DNA of 34,835 nucleotides, from contig CAJOHW010000015.1 in assembly GCA_905234565.1 (NCBI GenBank), positions 35,806-70,640 of the forward strand. The letters are read 5' to 3'. Below the pieces are notes generated by a model that was not told the origin of the DNA, searched no databases, and saw only the letters and a program-made list of their open reading frames with translations. Positions 1 to 7,675 of this stretch are shown here, one piece after another. The translations under genes were made by a program, and so were the position numbers. Each line of letters begins with the position of its first letter. Within the stretch, counting starts at the first letter, position 1. This DNA is from an uncultured Oscillibacter sp. GTDB lineage: Bacteria > Bacillota > Clostridia > Oscillospirales > Oscillospiraceae.

Positions 1-590
1 CCCACGGCGTAGGGCACGCCGTACACCCGGTCTAAAAACAGGGCGTGGGAGGACACCTCCATGACCACATGGGTACAGCCCGCCTTCCGCATCCGGGCAA
101 AGAGGCCCTGTAATTCAAAGGACTCCGGGGTGGTCCGCTCTGTGGGCAGGATTTCACTGCCAATCAGGTTTTGGTTGGTGCCAATGAGCCCCACCTTGGT
201 GCCCGGCTCCCCTTCCAGAATCGCTTTCAGGAGGTAGGTGGTGGTGGTCTTGCCATTGGTGCCGGTGACGCCGATCATCACCATATGCGACGCCGGGTGA
301 TCGTAGAAGCTGGCCCCAAGGACAGCCAGGGCCCTCCGGGCGTTTTCCACCCGCACATAGGGGATCCCCTCCGGCGGCAGTTTTTCGCACACCACCGCCG
401 CCGCGCCCCGGGCGGCGGCCTGGGGGATGAAGTCGTGTCCGTCCACGGTGTAGCCCGTCATGGCTACGAACAGATCCCCCGGCTCCACCAGGCGGGAGTC
501 ATAGCGGACCGCCGGGATCTCCAAATCCATCGACAGGTCCGGCGATAGGGCGCGGATCTCCACGCCCGCCAACAGTTCTCTCAGACGCAT
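1..590 (-). CDS. murE: UDP-MurNAc-tripeptide synthetase MurE, N-terminal part (cut by window edge)
   Basis: Cytoplasmic Mur ligase that adds the third stem-peptide residue (meso-DAP or lysine) to UDP-MurNAc-L-Ala-D-Glu using ATP. The visible 196 codons begin MRLRELLAGVEI, continue through the N-terminal UDP-binding domain (DSRLVEPGDLFVA), and contain the Mur ligase P-loop GVTGTNGKTTT near residue 107, followed by ERTTPESFELQ. The ATG is preceded by AAAGGAGGGCGTC, a strong ribosome site. The gene starts 20 bp after the ftsI stop, so it is co-transcribed in the division cluster. The C-terminal part, with the residues that choose between DAP and lysine, lies outside the window, so the added amino acid cannot be told. 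Confidence 0.95.
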   Translation of the reverse strand, partial: MRLRELLAGVEIRALSPDLSMDLEIPAVRYDSRLVEPGDLFVAMTGYTVDGHDFIPQAAARGAAAVVCEKLPPEGIPYVRVENARRALAVLGASFYDHPASHMVMIGVTGTNGKTTTTYLLKAILEGEPGTKVGLIGTNQNLIGSEILPTERTTPESFELQGLFARMRKAGCTHVVMEVSSHALFLDRVYGVPYAV

Positions 591-610
591 GACGCCCTCC
601 TTTCGGACTT

Positions 611-3136
611 TTAGTCCAGCACGGAGCCGTCCCCGAACTGGACCGTCACCACGCTGCCGGCCTCCAATTCCTGTCCGGGCTGGCGGTCCTGGGAGATGGC
701 CCGGACGCCGGAGGAACCCGCCGTTCCCGCCACCCGCAGAATCAAGCCCTCCTGGGCCAGGACGGTCCGGGCCTCTGTCAGGCTTTTGCCCGTCACATCC
801 GGCACCGTGGACAGAGTTTCCGGCTTCTCCGCCCCCAAATACAGCACAATCTGTGCGTCGTTGGGCACAATGGCACCGCCCGCCGGGGTCTGGGCCGTGA
901 CGCTGTCTCCATCGCCTACGGTCCGCCAGGGAAAGCCCGCGGCGTTCAGGCGTTCCTCCGCCTCTGACAGGCTGCGGTTCACCACATTGGGCACCGCCGC
1001 GTCCGCCCGGGCCAGTTCCTCCTCGCTGTACTCCGACTTCACCCCCAGATAGGGCAGGATATCCGCCATAATCCGGCTGGCGGTAGGAGCTACCATGTTG
1101 CCTCCGGAGACGTACACGCCCGTGTTCCGGCTGGGGGTATCCATGGTCAGGAGCATTAAATACTGGGGATCGTCTGCCGGAGCGAAGCACATGAAGGACA
1201 CCACCACGTCTCCCTGGGGATTGGCGCTGGTCCGGGTACCGGTTTTGTCCGCCGTGCCGGTTTTCCCGCCGATGCGGTAGCCGGACACCTGGCCGTTTTT
1301 CCCTGTGCCTTTTGCCACCACGTACTCTAAGCACCGGCGCACCAGGGCGGAGGTCTCCTCACTGATGACCTGCCGGATGGGGGTGGCGTCGTGCTGGCGG
1401 AGGATGTTGCCGTCGCTGTCCAGGACCTGTTCCACCACATAGGGGGTATAGAGGTAGCCGCCGTTGATGCAGGCCGCCTGGGCCCGGATCAGTTCTAAGG
1501 GGGTGACGTTGAAGGTCTGGCCGAAGGAGTAGGAGGCCAGGGCGGCGGGGTCGTCTTTCAAAGTCTGCTCACTGGCGAAGATGCCCTTCACTTCCCCGAT
1601 CATGTCCACCCCGGTCTGGTCCATAAGGCCGAAGGATTTGAGATACTGGTAGTACTTCTCCGGCCCCACGCTCTGGGCGATGCGGATGAAGGCGGGGTTG
1701 CAGGAGTTGCCCACGGCCTGTTCCAGGGTCTGGCTGCCGTGGCCCGCCTTGCTGGAACAGCGCATGGTCCAGCGGCCCACCTGGACGGAGCCGGAGCAGT
1801 AGAAGGTGTCGCTTTCGCTGATGGTGCCCTCTTCCAGGGCGGAGGCTAAGGTAATGGGTTTGAAGGTGGAACCCGGCTCATAGGTGGAGTCGATGCACTT
1901 GTTGCGCCACTGGGTGCCCACGGCGCTGTTTAAGGCTGACGCCCGGGCGGCGGCGTAGTCCTCCTCGCTCCCGTAGCTGTCCCGGTCCGCCTCAATGCCC
2001 GCCAGGGTCCGCTCCAATTTCGCTTCCAGCGTAGGATCCAGCACCATGCCGTACTGGTTCAAATCGTAGTTGGGAAAGGACGCCATGCCCAGGATAGCCC
2101 CGGAGTTCACGTCCATGACGATGCCCGTGCCGCCGTTGGCGGCGTCGTAGCGGTCCAGCATCTCCCGGATGCCCTTCTCCAAATAGGACTGCACCGTCAC
2201 GTCCAAGGTCAACACCAAATCGCTGCCGTCCTCCGCGTCATAGTACTGCTCGTACTGGTACAGGAGATCAATGCCCGCGGCGTTTTTGGCGGTGACGGTC
2301 AGGCCGGAGGAGCCCTGCAGATCCTCCTCATACTTGGATTCCAGCCCCACGCCTCCCTGGTTCTCTCCGTTCACAAAGCCCACCACGTTGGCGGCCAGGC
2401 TGCTGTACGGGTAATAGCGCTTGGAGTCCGGCTGGAGCCACACGCCCTGGATCTTTTTGGGGCTGGACTTGCCGTCAGAGAGCAGGACGTATTTCCCGTC
2501 GGCGTTCTGCTCCGCGAGAACGTTGCCCTCCTCGTCGATGATGCCGTTGATAAACCGGCGGACCTGGTCGGCCACTTCCCGCTCTGCCTTTTTGAGAATC
2601 GTCTCATACTGGGACTGGGTCCGTTCCATGCGTTTTTCGATGGACGCCTGGTCCACGCCTAAGATCCGGCTCAGGCCCCGGGCGATATAGGCCTGGTCCA
2701 GCACCCGGGGCGGGGTATAGGATTCGTTTTTCTTCTCCGCGCTGGCGGCGGCCTGGGTAATGGACTCCCTCTGGTTATCCACGTACTGCTTGATTTCCAA
2801 GGGGGAGATGTTCACCGTCTCCGCCGTGGCGGAGACTGCCAAGGTAAAGCCGTTGCGGTCGTAGATGGAGCCCCGGGAGGCGCTGACCACCACGCTGCGG
2901 GTCTGCTGGCGGGAGGCTTTGGCCTGCATCTCCTCATGGCGGTTGATTTGCAGGTCATAGAGCCGGACGAACAGGGCCGCAAAGGTGGCGGCTCCCAACA
3001 GCACCATCACCCACACCGTACGGCCCCGGATGATCCGGTTGGCGGTTCTGACCCCCTCGCCGATTCTGCGGCCGGAGGGGGGTTCTTCCGTGGCGTCGTC
3101 CTTGGGACGGCGGAAAAATCCTGGAAACTTGGGCAT
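611..3136 (-). CDS. ftsI: Division-type class B penicillin-binding protein with two PASTA domains (FtsI/SpoVD family)
   Basis: Transpeptidase that cross-links septal or spore-cortex peptidoglycan, anchored by one N-terminal membrane helix (about residues 40-64). The order of parts is: basic cytoplasmic tail, helix, dimerisation domain with RGSIYDRNG, transpeptidase domain, two PASTA repeats (about 715-777 and 778-841). Catalytic motifs are all present: STFK with the acylated serine at about 423, SCN at about 478, and KTGT with lysine at about 625. The start at MPKFPGFF follows AAGAGGAGCCACT; an in-frame upstream start would add 18 residues without a good ribosome site. Position between ftsL and murE says division PBP; PASTA tails also occur in the sporulation paralogue SpoVD, which cannot be excluded without the rest of the genome. 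Confidence 0.93.
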   Translation of the reverse strand: MPKFPGFFRRPKDDATEEPPSGRRIGEGVRTANRIIRGRTVWVMVLLGAATFAALFVRLYDLQINRHEEMQAKASRQQTRSVVVSASRGSIYDRNGFTLAVSATAETVNISPLEIKQYVDNQRESITQAAASAEKKNESYTPPRVLDQAYIARGLSRILGVDQASIEKRMERTQSQYETILKKAEREVADQVRRFINGIIDEEGNVLAEQNADGKYVLLSDGKSSPKKIQGVWLQPDSKRYYPYSSLAANVVGFVNGENQGGVGLESKYEEDLQGSSGLTVTAKNAAGIDLLYQYEQYYDAEDGSDLVLTLDVTVQSYLEKGIREMLDRYDAANGGTGIVMDVNSGAILGMASFPNYDLNQYGMVLDPTLEAKLERTLAGIEADRDSYGSEEDYAAARASALNSAVGTQWRNKCIDSTYEPGSTFKPITLASALEEGTISESDTFYCSGSVQVGRWTMRCSSKAGHGSQTLEQAVGNSCNPAFIRIAQSVGPEKYYQYLKSFGLMDQTGVDMIGEVKGIFASEQTLKDDPAALASYSFGQTFNVTPLELIRAQAACINGGYLYTPYVVEQVLDSDGNILRQHDATPIRQVISEETSALVRRCLEYVVAKGTGKNGQVSGYRIGGKTGTADKTGTRTSANPQGDVVVSFMCFAPADDPQYLMLLTMDTPSRNTGVYVSGGNMVAPTASRIMADILPYLGVKSEYSEEELARADAAVPNVVNRSLSEAEERLNAAGFPWRTVGDGDSVTAQTPAGGAIVPNDAQIVLYLGAEKPETLSTVPDVTGKSLTEARTVLAQEGLILRVAGTAGSSGVRAISQDRQPGQELEAGSVVTVQFGDGSVLD

Positions 3137-3181
3137 AGTGGCTCCTCTTAAAAAAGCTATCAGGGCAAAAGTGACAGATAC

Positions 3182-3212
3182 GGGGAGCAAGAAGACGCGC
3201 TTCTCGCTCCCC
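3182..3212 (-). other. Intra-operon hairpin between ftsL and ftsI
   Basis: A 13-bp stem (GGGGAGC... pairing with ...GCTCCCC, one G-U pair) with a 5-nt loop lies in the 149-bp gap between the ftsL stop and the ftsI start. No T-run follows directly, so it is not a classical terminator; it could be an RNA processing or stability element that tunes ftsI relative to ftsL. Confidence 0.5.
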
Positions 3213-3285
3213 TCTGGATTTTTTATGAGGGAAATGATCTCTACGGACAGGCGTCCCGGCCTCTCCCTCTAAGAAAATGCGCCGT

Positions 3286-3825
3286 TCAGCCGAAAAATTC
3301 CTTCACCGCGTCAAATCCCGCCCGGGCGGACAGCAGCAGATGGTTCAGTACGCCCGGATCCTCATGGGGGTAGATCACCACGCTGTCTCCCCCGGACAGG
3401 TCCAGATAGCCAATCTGGCTGGTGCTGGGCTTGGACATTCCCGCCGCCTCCGCAGCCTCCTTTACGGAGGCCAAATCAAACATCCGGTCATGCTTGGCGC
3501 TGAGCACCACGTTTTCCGATTTCAAAGTTTCCAGCTGGGTTTTCAGGCGGACCGTCTCCGTGGACAGCCGCGTCAGTTCGATGTATCCCATCAGCAGGGC
3601 CACCATCAGCCCCACCGCCGCCGCCGCCCCCAGAATGCCCAGAATCGGCATCCGGCTGCGCCGCCGCACCTGGGCGGCCTCCCGGCGGCGTTTCCGTGCC
3701 GCGCCCAAGGTCTCCCGCTGTCCCGTCTCCACTTCCGCCTCTCCGGCGTGTTCCAACTCTCTCCGCCGCACTTCCCAGTCCAGACTGCCCGGAATCGTTC
3801 CCTCGTACCGCGCCTCCAGAGCCAT
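3286..3825 (-). CDS. ftsL: FtsL-like division protein
   Basis: A 179-residue bitopic protein: basic cytoplasmic N-terminus rich in Arg and Glu, one membrane helix (MPILGILGAAAAVGLMVALL, about residues 58-80), then an extracytoplasmic leucine-zipper-like segment (LSTETVRLKTQLETLKSEN) and a short tail. This is the topology of FtsL/DivIC, which bridge the divisome to the septal PBP. Sequence identity in this family is always low, so the call rests on topology and on position between rsmH and ftsI. The start MALEARYEG has GGGGGA ten bases upstream; a GTG nine codons earlier is possible but has a weaker site. The cytoplasmic part is longer than in most FtsL. Confidence 0.82.
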   Translation of the reverse strand: MALEARYEGTIPGSLDWEVRRRELEHAGEAEVETGQRETLGAARKRRREAAQVRRRSRMPILGILGAAAAVGLMVALLMGYIELTRLSTETVRLKTQLETLKSENVVLSAKHDRMFDLASVKEAAEAAGMSKPSTSQIGYLDLSGGDSVVIYPHEDPGVLNHLLLSARAGFDAVKEFFG

Positions 3826-3933
3826 TCGCCGCGTCCCCCTTTCCTTTTGCACACTTCCTGTATTTTTACCGCTCTATGTTGCAAGCGGCTTGTTTCCAAT
3901 TCAGCGTGATTCACACGATTTACATTTTCACGT

Positions 3934-4881
3934 TTACACGAACTCCGTGGGATCGCACTTCTCCGCCCCCCGGAGCTTCGCGCTTCTTGCCCGGGGGTTG
4001 GCCGATACCTCCGCCTCCCCGGCCTCCACAGGCTTCCGGTTCACCAGGCGCAGAATGGGCCGTTTCCCGCACACGCACACCGGGAACTCCGGCGGACACG
4101 TACACCCTTGGCACAGGTCCCGCAGCGTCCGCTTTACGATCCTGTCCTCCAAGGAGTGGAAGGTGATGACCGCCAGCCGCCCTCCCGGGCGCAGACGTTT
4201 CGCCGCTGCCCGGAGCATGGGCTCTATGGCGTCCAGTTCCCCGTTCACCGCAATGCGGACTGCCTGAAAGGTCCGTTTTGCCGGGTGCTGGGCCTCCCGC
4301 AGGGCCTTTCCCGGCATGGCCCGCCGCACAATCTCCGACAGTTCCTCCGTAGTTTCGATTGCCGATGCTTCCCTGGCTCTCACAATGGCCCGGGCGATAG
4401 GTCCGGCATACCGCTCCTCTCCGTAGTCCCGGAGGATCCGCCGCAGTTCCGCTTCGCTCCAATCGTTCACGACTTCCCGGGCCGTCAGGGGGGCGGACTG
4501 GTCCATGCGCATATCCAGAGGCGCGGCGTACCGGTAGGAGAACCCCCGGGCCGGATCGTCCAGCTGGGGGGACGACACGCCCAGATCAAAGAGCATTCCG
4601 TCCGCCGCGTCCACCCCCGCTCTATCCAGCAGGGCGTCTAAGTCCGAAAAGTTTCCCCGGATCAGCGTGATCTGATCCTTCCAGGGTTCCAGCCGTTCTC
4701 CCGCCTCCCGGAGGGCGGTTTCGTCCCGGTCGATGCCGATGAGACGGCCTTCCGGGGCGATCCGGTGGAGAATCTCCCGGGCGTGGCCTCCCCGGCCCAG
4801 AGTTCCGTCCACATACACCCCGCCGGGACGGGGGCATAGAAGGGACATGGTTTCTTCCAGTAGTACGGGGATGTGGTCCAT
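3934..4881 (-). CDS. rsmH: 16S rRNA (cytosine1402-N4)-methyltransferase RsmH
   Basis: SAM-dependent enzyme (formerly MraW) that methylates N4 of C1402 in the decoding centre of 16S rRNA. The 315-aa protein starts MDHIPVLLEE, has SAM motif I DGTLGRGGH (about 25-33), the family block FDLGVSSPQLDDPARGFSY, FHSLEDRIVKRTL, and the typical C-terminus NPRARSAKLR. Length is normal. Its ATG lies two bases after the mraZ TGA and has no strong ribosome site of its own, so translation is probably coupled to mraZ. A 108-bp gap follows before ftsL. Confidence 0.97.
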   Translation of the reverse strand: MDHIPVLLEETMSLLCPRPGGVYVDGTLGRGGHAREILHRIAPEGRLIGIDRDETALREAGERLEPWKDQITLIRGNFSDLDALLDRAGVDAADGMLFDLGVSSPQLDDPARGFSYRYAAPLDMRMDQSAPLTAREVVNDWSEAELRRILRDYGEERYAGPIARAIVRAREASAIETTEELSEIVRRAMPGKALREAQHPAKRTFQAVRIAVNGELDAIEPMLRAAAKRLRPGGRLAVITFHSLEDRIVKRTLRDLCQGCTCPPEFPVCVCGKRPILRLVNRKPVEAGEAEVSANPRARSAKLRGAEKCDPTEFV

Positions 4882-4883
4882 GG

Positions 4884-5327
4884 TCAGTTCTTTGCCCTTC
4901 TGCTGCGGGCCAGGGCATCCATAGCGGCAGCGATACCGTCCTCTTCCAGCATCCGGCGCTCCCGCTCCGCCCAGGTCTCCTCGTCCCACAGTTCCGCAAA
5001 GGCGTTGAGGCCCACAATGGTCACGGTTTTCTTCAGCCCCGCGTAAGCGCGGAGGGTGGCGGGGATCAGCACCCGGCCCTGGCCGTCGGGCTCACAGCGC
5101 ACGGCGTTGGCGTACAGCAATGACAAGGCCCGGGCCTCTGTATAGGTCAGAGCGTCGGCGTCCTCGGACATCTGGTCCCACTTGGCCTCGGGGTACACCG
5201 TCAGGCAGTGCTCCGCGCCGATGGTGATATAGAACACCTCGCCCAGAGCCTCCCGCATAGCGGAGGGGATCACCACTCGGCCTTTGGAATCCAGGTTGTT
5301 ATTGGATTTTCCCATCAGCCGCGCCAT
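4884..5327 (-). CDS. mraZ: MraZ transcriptional regulator
   Basis: DNA-binding protein that forms a ring of AbrB-like folds and represses its own division/cell-wall cluster by binding TGGG-type direct repeats upstream. The 147-aa protein begins [17 protein letters not shown] and has the two family signature repeats DSKGRVVIP and DGQGRVLIP (DxxxR). The start follows GGAGGGAGG by 8 bases; longer upstream in-frame reading would translate its own operator. First gene of the cluster mraZ-rsmH-ftsL-ftsI-murE, with promoter and operator just upstream. Confidence 0.96.
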   Translation of the reverse strand: MARLMGKSNNNLDSKGRVVIPSAMREALGEVFYITIGAEHCLTVYPEAKWDQMSEDADALTYTEARALSLLYANAVRCEPDGQGRVLIPATLRAYAGLKKTVTIVGLNAFAELWDEETWAERERRMLEEDGIAAAMDALARSRRAKN

Positions 5328-5368
5328 GGCCCGCCTCCCTCCGAAAACCTTCCGAATTAGGGGGACGG

Positions 5369-5404
5369 CCCCACTTTTCTGGCCCTTATCCCCACAAATC
5401 CCCA
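5369..5404 (-). promoter_or_regulatory. Probable MraZ operator (TGGGG direct repeats)
   Basis: On the minus strand, just downstream of the mraZ -10 box, TGGGG occurs at 5404-5400 and 5394-5390, exactly 10 bp apart with a 5-bp spacer, and again at 5373-5369 (two turns further, with one extra base). This matches the known MraZ site architecture of TGGGN repeats separated by 5 bp. Placement between promoter and start codon fits autorepression. Confidence 0.72.
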
Positions 5405-5415
5405 CCTCTTGCCTA

Positions 5416-5444
5416 AGTATAGCCGCATTTGCAGAAATTGACAA
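5416..5444 (-). promoter_or_regulatory. Promoter of the mraZ division cluster
   Basis: TTGTCA (5444-5439), 17-bp spacer, TATACT (5421-5416) on the minus strand; A/T-rich DNA lies upstream (5445-5520) and may act as an UP element. The first transcribed bases lead into the TGGGG repeats. Confidence 0.85.
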
Positions 5445-5568
5445 GATCTATTTTTGGAGGAAAAACAAGGGAGTTTTATCCAATTTTAACCGTTTTTGCG
5501 AATTTTTTCCAAATAATTCAAACGCCTGTTTGAGATTTTCCCCTTTCGGGGCGTTCAAGGGGACGCCG

Positions 5569-5598
5569 CCCCTTGACACAAAATCTTGTGTCAAGGGG
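5569..5598. repeat. Perfect 13-bp palindrome in the gap between the coiled-coil gene and mraZ
   Basis: CCCCTTGACACAA and its exact complement flank a 4-base loop. No T-run follows on either strand. It lies 89 bp beyond the stop of the gene ending at 5687 and upstream of the mraZ promoter. It may be a 3'-end or insulating hairpin, or an intergenic repeat. The rest of 5445-5686 is A/T-rich and shows no gene. Confidence 0.6.
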
Positions 5599-5686
5599 GC
5601 CGGCGATCCGGAAAGAAAAACCATTATCTTGTGTGGGAAGAAAAGAGAACGGGAAATTCTTCGTGATTTTCCACAAAGTTGTGCCG

Positions 5687-6214
5687 TTATTTTCCAGAGG
5701 TGTCCTCTTCCACGGCGGGGGCTCCCGTCAGACGGGCCCGCTGCTCCTGGACCTTGGCGGCGGAGGCGGTGCGGAACCGGGCGCGGCTCTCCTTCACCTC
5801 ATTCAGCGCCGCCTGGATGGAGGCCTCTGTCCGGGCCAGGGCGTCCTCGGAGAACTCGCTGGCCATCTGGGACAGCATCCTGGCCCGGTCCCCGGCCTGT
5901 TCCAGAATCTGCCGGGCCTCCTCCCTGGCGTTGTAGACGATCTCGCTCTCAGAGACCAGCTTGGCGGCGGTCTGTTCCGCCTGGCGGACAATGCGGTCCG
6001 CCTCCCGCTTGGCCTCGTCCTTGAATTTTTCCCGGGCGGTCAGCAGTTCCTGGGAGCGCTTGATCTCCACGGGCAGCTGGGCTTTCAGCTCGTCCAGCAG
6101 ATCCAGCACCTCGTCCCGGTCCACCTTGCACATCCCGGTCTGCAGGGCCACGGGACGCGCCTCCTCGATCTTCTCATACAACATATCAATCAGACGATCG
6201 ACTTCGTTGGCCAT
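5687..6214 (-). CDS. Coiled-coil protein (DivIVA-like / ATPase subunit-B-like), function unknown
   Basis: A 175-aa soluble, charged, helical protein: a short N-terminal region (VDRLIDMLYEKIEEA), VDRDEVLDLLDELK, then a long Ala/Glu/Arg-rich coiled coil (about 45-155) and a short flexible tail. No membrane helix. Such proteins are often annotated as V-type ATPase subunit H or F0 subunit B family on the basis of the coiled coil alone; the DEVLDLLDELKAQLP stretch recalls the N-terminus of DivIVA-type proteins. Its ATG (ribosome site AAGGAG) lies inside the last 25 bp of coaD, so the two are translationally linked. No specific function can be assigned. Confidence 0.8.
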   Translation of the reverse strand: MANEVDRLIDMLYEKIEEARPVALQTGMCKVDRDEVLDLLDELKAQLPVEIKRSQELLTAREKFKDEAKREADRIVRQAEQTAAKLVSESEIVYNAREEARQILEQAGDRARMLSQMASEFSEDALARTEASIQAALNEVKESRARFRTASAAKVQEQRARLTGAPAVEEDTSGK

Positions 6215-6711
6215 AACACATTCTCCTTTTCTTCACGAATCATATCCCGTACCAGGGGAATCACTGCCCCTGGCAGATAAGGCTCTAAGGGCTGGCGGTA
6301 GCGGATCATCTCCCGGGCCATGGAGGAACTGAAGTGCTGGTAGGGGGGGCTGGCCGGGAGGAACAGGGTCTCCAGGTCCGGACGCAGCCCTCGGTTGATC
6401 AGTGCCATCTGGTACTCCGCGTCCAGGTCCGTTGCGTTGCGGATTCCCCGGACGATGACCTTGGCCTCCCGGGCGGCGGCGTAGTCCGCCAGAAGCCCCG
6501 GCCACAGCTCCGCCGACACATTGGGCAGGTCCTCCACCGCCGCCCGGACCAGGGTCAGTTTTTGTTCCGGGGTGAACATCTGGCTGCGCTTGTCCGCGTT
6601 GGGGCTGACGCACACCCACACCCGGTCAAAACAGGCGGCGGTCCGGGCGATGAGATCCAGGTGCCCCAGGGTAATGGGGTCAAAGCTGCCGGAACACACG
6701 GCTGTCCTCAT
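6190..6711 (-). CDS. coaD: Phosphopantetheine adenylyltransferase CoaD
   Basis: Transfers AMP from ATP to 4'-phosphopantetheine, the penultimate step of coenzyme A synthesis, in the cytoplasm. The 173-aa protein has the nucleotidyltransferase signature GSFDPITLGH (T-x-G-H at 14-17), KVIVRGIRNATDLDAEYQMA, and the second ATP-binding block FSSSMARE near residue 130 (family ISSTxVRE). Length is about the usual 160-170. It lies 44 bp after rsmD, a neighbour pair widely conserved in Gram-positives, and overlaps the following gene by 25 bp. Confidence 0.96.
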   Translation of the reverse strand: MRTAVCSGSFDPITLGHLDLIARTAACFDRVWVCVSPNADKRSQMFTPEQKLTLVRAAVEDLPNVSAELWPGLLADYAAAREAKVIVRGIRNATDLDAEYQMALINRGLRPDLETLFLPASPPYQHFSSSMAREMIRYRQPLEPYLPGAVIPLVRDMIREEKENVLWPTKSIV

Positions 6712-6755
6712 ATGGACTCGTTCCCTTTCCTTGTGGTGTCTTTTTTATCGTACGC

Positions 6756-7307
6756 TTACGTGCCGCCGTCCCGCCTCCACAGCGTCACGGCGATTTTCCC
6801 GTACCGGTAAGTACGGCCCGTCCCCCAGGGCGGCGGCAAAAGGATGGGCGGCGCGTCCGCCGGGTGCTCCGCCGAGAGGATCCCCCCGGGCAGCAGCAGG
6901 TCCCGTTTCACGATGCGCTCTATGGCGCCTTCCAGCAGTCCCCCGCCGTAGGGAGGGTCCAGGAAGATGAGGTCAAAACCCTCCGGCGCGGCGTCCAGGA
7001 AGGCCAGGGCGTCCCCCTGGGCCACCCGGGCCCGGTTTTCCAGGTCCGTACGGCGCAGGTTCTCCCGCACCAGAGCCAGGGCCTGGGGACGGCTGTCCAC
7101 AAACACGGCGCTCTCCGCCCCCCGGGACAGGCACTCAATGCCCAGCTGTCCCGTCCCCGCGAACAGGTCCAGGACCTTCCGGCCCGGAATGGCAAACTGC
7201 ACCGCGCTGAACAGTCCCTCTTTCACCCGGTCTGTGGTGGGGCGGGTTTCCTGCCCCTCCGGCTCTTTCAGCCGCCGGCCCCGGGCGGAGCCGGTGATCA
7301 CCCGCAC
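6756..7307 (-). CDS. rsmD: 16S rRNA (guanine966-N2)-methyltransferase RsmD
   Basis: SAM-dependent methyltransferase acting on G966 of 16S rRNA in the assembled small subunit. The 183-aa protein begins with the family N-terminus MRVITGSARGRRL, has TRPTTDRVKEGLFS, SAM motif I LDLFAGTGQLGIE (about 46-58) and the catalytic motif LDPPYGG (family [N/D]PPY). The start is a GTG; an ATG five bases upstream is out of frame. AGGGGG lies 11 bases upstream. First gene of rsmD-coaD-coiled-coil. Its leader seems to contain a whole MITE copy (7339-7498). Confidence 0.95.
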   Translation of the reverse strand: MRVITGSARGRRLKEPEGQETRPTTDRVKEGLFSAVQFAIPGRKVLDLFAGTGQLGIECLSRGAESAVFVDSRPQALALVRENLRRTDLENRARVAQGDALAFLDAAPEGFDLIFLDPPYGGGLLEGAIERIVKRDLLLPGGILSAEHPADAPPILLPPPWGTGRTYRYGKIAVTLWRRDGGT

Positions 7308-7338
7308 GGCATGGCGCCCCCTTTCCTGGTTCCCTTTC

Positions 7339-7498
7339 GGAAATCCTGATGAAATCCGCCTTCGGCGGCGGCTGGCCTTTTTGCACCGGATCTTCGTTGA
7401 AAAATCTTGAAATACATCCAGTATTCCTGCGATTTTTCGCCCCGATCCGGCACAAAAAATCTCAGCATCCGCTCTCGCCGGATTTCATCAGCGTTTCC
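7339..7498. mobile_element. MITE-like element, copy A (160 bp)
   Basis: Ends are inverted repeats (18/20 match): left GGAAATCCTGATGAAATCCG, right end the complement of GGAAACGCTGATGAAATCCG. Flanked by TTTC at 7335-7338 and 7499-7502, a likely 4-bp target duplication. Internal sequence (cttgaaat...ttcctgcg) matches copies B-D. It carries no transposase. Together with the promoters at 7507-7618 it fills the 368-bp gap between rsmD and ppaC. Confidence 0.82.
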
Positions 7499-7506
7499 TT
7501 TCGCAT

Positions 7507-7535
7507 ATTTTACGGCATGAGACGGGATTTTTCAA
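7507..7535 (-). promoter_or_regulatory. Promoter of rsmD-coaD operon
   Basis: TTGAAA (7535-7530), 17-bp spacer, TAAAAT (7512-7507) on the minus strand. The start of transcription would fall at about 7500, right at the edge of MITE copy A. Confidence 0.72.
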
Positions 7536-7589
7536 TAGCAAGCGCAAAATTTCCGCCTCAAAATCTGTTCTTTTCTTCTCTCCGCCGCC

Positions 7590-7618
7590 TTGCCCCCGGC
7601 GGAAGGGTGTGCTATACT
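7590..7618 (+). promoter_or_regulatory. Promoter of the pyrophosphatase gene
   Basis: TTGCCC, 17-bp spacer, TATACT preceded by TGC (extended -10). About 50 bp of leader before AAGGAGG and ATG at 7676. Confidence 0.75.
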
Positions 7619-7675
7619 AAGCAAGAGATTCTCTTTTGTGGTATTTTATGACAAGTCTGACAAGGAGGATGATTT

